Shown one piece after another: positions 62,860-64,000 of a stretch of 64,000 nt of DNA. The position numbers and the translations under genes are program-made. The stretch is taken from positions 27,195 through 91,194 of the forward strand of contig JAKSJQ010000004.1 in the NCBI GenBank assembly GCA_024402115.1. Direction: 5' to 3'. Below the pieces are notes generated by a model. The model was not told the DNA's origin and searched no databases. It saw only the letters and a list, made by a program, of their open reading frames with translations. Position 1 is the first letter of the stretch. Each line of letters begins with the position of its first letter. Source of the stretch: Bacteroidales bacterium (GTDB lineage Bacteria; Bacteroidota; Bacteroidia; Bacteroidales; UBA932).

Positions 62860-63645
62860 ATGAATACAAACAGTAACGTATATACAGTTATCTACACGAC
62901 AGTTGTCTGTGTATTGGTTGCAGCGGTTCTCGCATTCGTGTCACAGACCCTCAAGCCTCGTCAGGAGGCAAACGAGAAGGCTGAGACCATTTCGCAGATC
63001 CTTACTGCCGCTCAGTTCGGTGAGAAGTCATCATGGACTGACAACAACGCTACCATCAACTTCTACAAGGAGAACATCGCTTCTGCAGCAGTGATCGGTT
63101 CAAACGGTTATGCAAGCGCAGAGCTCAACAGCGCAGACGCCGAGATCTATACCGTATCAAAGCTCAAGGCTCAGAACTACAACATCAAGGGTGGTTCAGA
63201 AGTACAGCTTCCTGTATACATCTTCAAGAACGGCGTCACCGTGCTTCCTATCTACGGTGCCGGCCTCTGGGGTCCCGTTTGGGGCTACATCGCTCTCTCT
63301 AGCGATCTCGAGACCATCGTAGGTGCATACTTCGATCACGAGAGCGAGACTCCTGGTCTCGGTGGAAAGATCAAGGATGATCCTGCATTCCGTGGCCAGT
63401 TCCCTGGCAAGAAGGTACTCTATGGCAATGGCAAGGCATTCAACATCGTCAAGGGCGGTGCAAACGGTATGGCTAACGGCATCGACGCCATCACCGGTGC
63501 AACCATGACCTCAAACGGTGTGGATGAGGCTATCAATAACTGGCTCGAGGCATACAAGCCATACGTGCTCGCTCAGAAGGCTGTGACCCGCGAGCCTGCA
63601 CAGGACGGCATCATGCTTCTCAGCGAAGAAACTGTCAACGAATAA
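62860..63645 (+). CDS. nqrC: Na+-NQR subunit C
   Basis: This 261-aa subunit has one N-terminal membrane helix (TVIYTTVVCVLVAAVLAFV) and a periplasmic FMN-binding domain. The FMN is attached to Thr215 in ITGATMTSNGV. The block LPIYGAGLWGPVWGYIAL is family-typical. It passes electrons from the 2Fe-2S centre towards NqrB. The stop precedes nqrD by 18 bp. Confidence 0.96.
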   Translation: MNTNSNVYTVIYTTVVCVLVAAVLAFVSQTLKPRQEANEKAETISQILTAAQFGEKSSWTDNNATINFYKENIASAAVIGSNGYASAELNSADAEIYTVSKLKAQNYNIKGGSEVQLPVYIFKNGVTVLPIYGAGLWGPVWGYIALSSDLETIVGAYFDHESETPGLGGKIKDDPAFRGQFPGKKVLYGNGKAFNIVKGGANGMANGIDAITGATMTSNGVDEAINNWLEAYKPYVLAQKAVTREPAQDGIMLLSEETVNE

Positions 63646-63663
63646 TTGAGGAGGAGAAAGATT

Positions 63664-64000
63664 ATGAACGAAAAAATGAAAGAAACAATCCTCAACCCGT
63701 TGTTCAAGGGCAACCCAATCAGTGTCCTCGTCCTCGGTATCTGCTCTTCACTCGCAGTAACAGTTGAGCTCAAGGGAGCCCTCGTAATGGCTCTCTCGGT
63801 CATCTTCGTGACCGGCCTCTCAAGTCTTGTCTGCTCACTTCTCAGAAAGACCATCCCTAGCCGAGTGCGCATCATCATCCAGCTCGTAGTCGTAGCCCTC
63901 ATGGTAATCCTCGTGGACCAGCTCCTCAAGGCATTCGCCTATGGCATCGACAAGCAGCTCAGCGTGTACATCGGCCTCATCATCACCAACTGTATCGTCA
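63664..64000 (+). CDS. nqrD: Na+-NQR subunit D, 5' part
   Basis: The first 112 residues of a membrane protein run off the window edge. The start NEKMKETILNPLFKGNPISVLVLGICSSLAVT, the RKTIPSRVRIIIQL segment and YIGLIITNCIV are typical of NqrD. A good ribosome site (GAGGAG) lies 11 bp before the ATG. The subunit is half of the NqrD/E pair that holds an iron centre in the membrane. Confidence 0.94.
   Translation, partial: MNEKMKETILNPLFKGNPISVLVLGICSSLAVTVELKGALVMALSVIFVTGLSSLVCSLLRKTIPSRVRIIIQLVVVALMVILVDQLLKAFAYGIDKQLSVYIGLIITNCIV

Overview
The window reads as one contiguous piece of chromosome from a member of the Bacteroidales, with roughly 55 % GC and heavy use of CTC for leucine. The evidence is a SusC/SusD pair, the Bacteroidetes-type arginine pathway with an N-acyl-ornithine carbamoyltransferase, DUF4906/DUF4493 fimbrillin-type lipoproteins, a GSCFA protein, Na+-NQR, and many promoters with the Bacteroidetes TAnnTTTG -7 box (often TAnnTTCG here). 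An uncultured gut or rumen lineage is plausible, but the genus cannot be fixed from the sequence.

Layout. (1) 1-8570 (+): a tight arginine operon, argG (tail)-argC-argD-argF'-argB-M20 deacylase-argH, ending in a UvrA-like ABC protein that overlaps argH by 4 bp. The carbamoyltransferase has Ser at the specificity position, which predicts N-succinyl rather than N-acetyl intermediates. (2) 8571-8926: a strong rod-shaped RNA fold and a terminator. (3) 8927-16673 (-): a five-gene operon under a good promoter: pruA (P5C dehydrogenase), a secreted M64 metallopeptidase, Xaa-Pro aminopeptidase, a glycyl-radical enzyme that closely resembles trans-4-hydroxy-L-proline dehydratase (HypD), and its radical-SAM activase. 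Together they would take hydroxyproline- and proline-rich peptides to glutamate. (4) 16764-25078 (-): SusC, SusD, a three-repeat surface lipoprotein and a BACON-domain metalloprotease-like lipoprotein. This looks like a peptide- or glycoprotein-uptake locus beside the proline operon.

(5) 25256-37928: housekeeping and metabolic genes (DUF389 protein, TGS/ThrRS-like uridine kinase, mannose-1-P guanylyltransferase, a receiver-domain PEP-synthase-like protein, GH97, purine nucleoside phosphorylase, a ZapA pair, RNase Y). A second structured RNA, the best 6S RNA candidate, lies between zapA and rny. (6) 38401-43566: a GSCFA protein with an in-frame 18-bp tandem repeat, an outer-membrane protein, a 5'-nucleotidase, a 46-aa protein and class II aldolase. 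(7) 44019-48491: nadD-gmk-Ser/His signal-peptidase-like gene, divergent from an HprK-like kinase, ABC exporter and PqqD-like gene. This is a RiPP-like gene set without a visible precursor. (8) 48528-60253: a pseudouridine synthase, DnaK, an orphan sensor kinase, two fimbrillin-type lipoproteins of different codon style, and a UvrD/PcrA helicase with an unusual Gly/Ser/Tyr-rich linker. (9) 60328-64000: nqrA-B-C-D, cut by the window edge.

No rRNA, tRNA, CRISPR array, IS element, phage gene or replication origin was recognised. The most interesting parts are the hydroxyproline-to-glutamate operon with its adjoining SusCD locus, the two rod-shaped RNAs, the HprK/ABC/PqqD/peptidase set and the REC-PEP-synthase-like protein.
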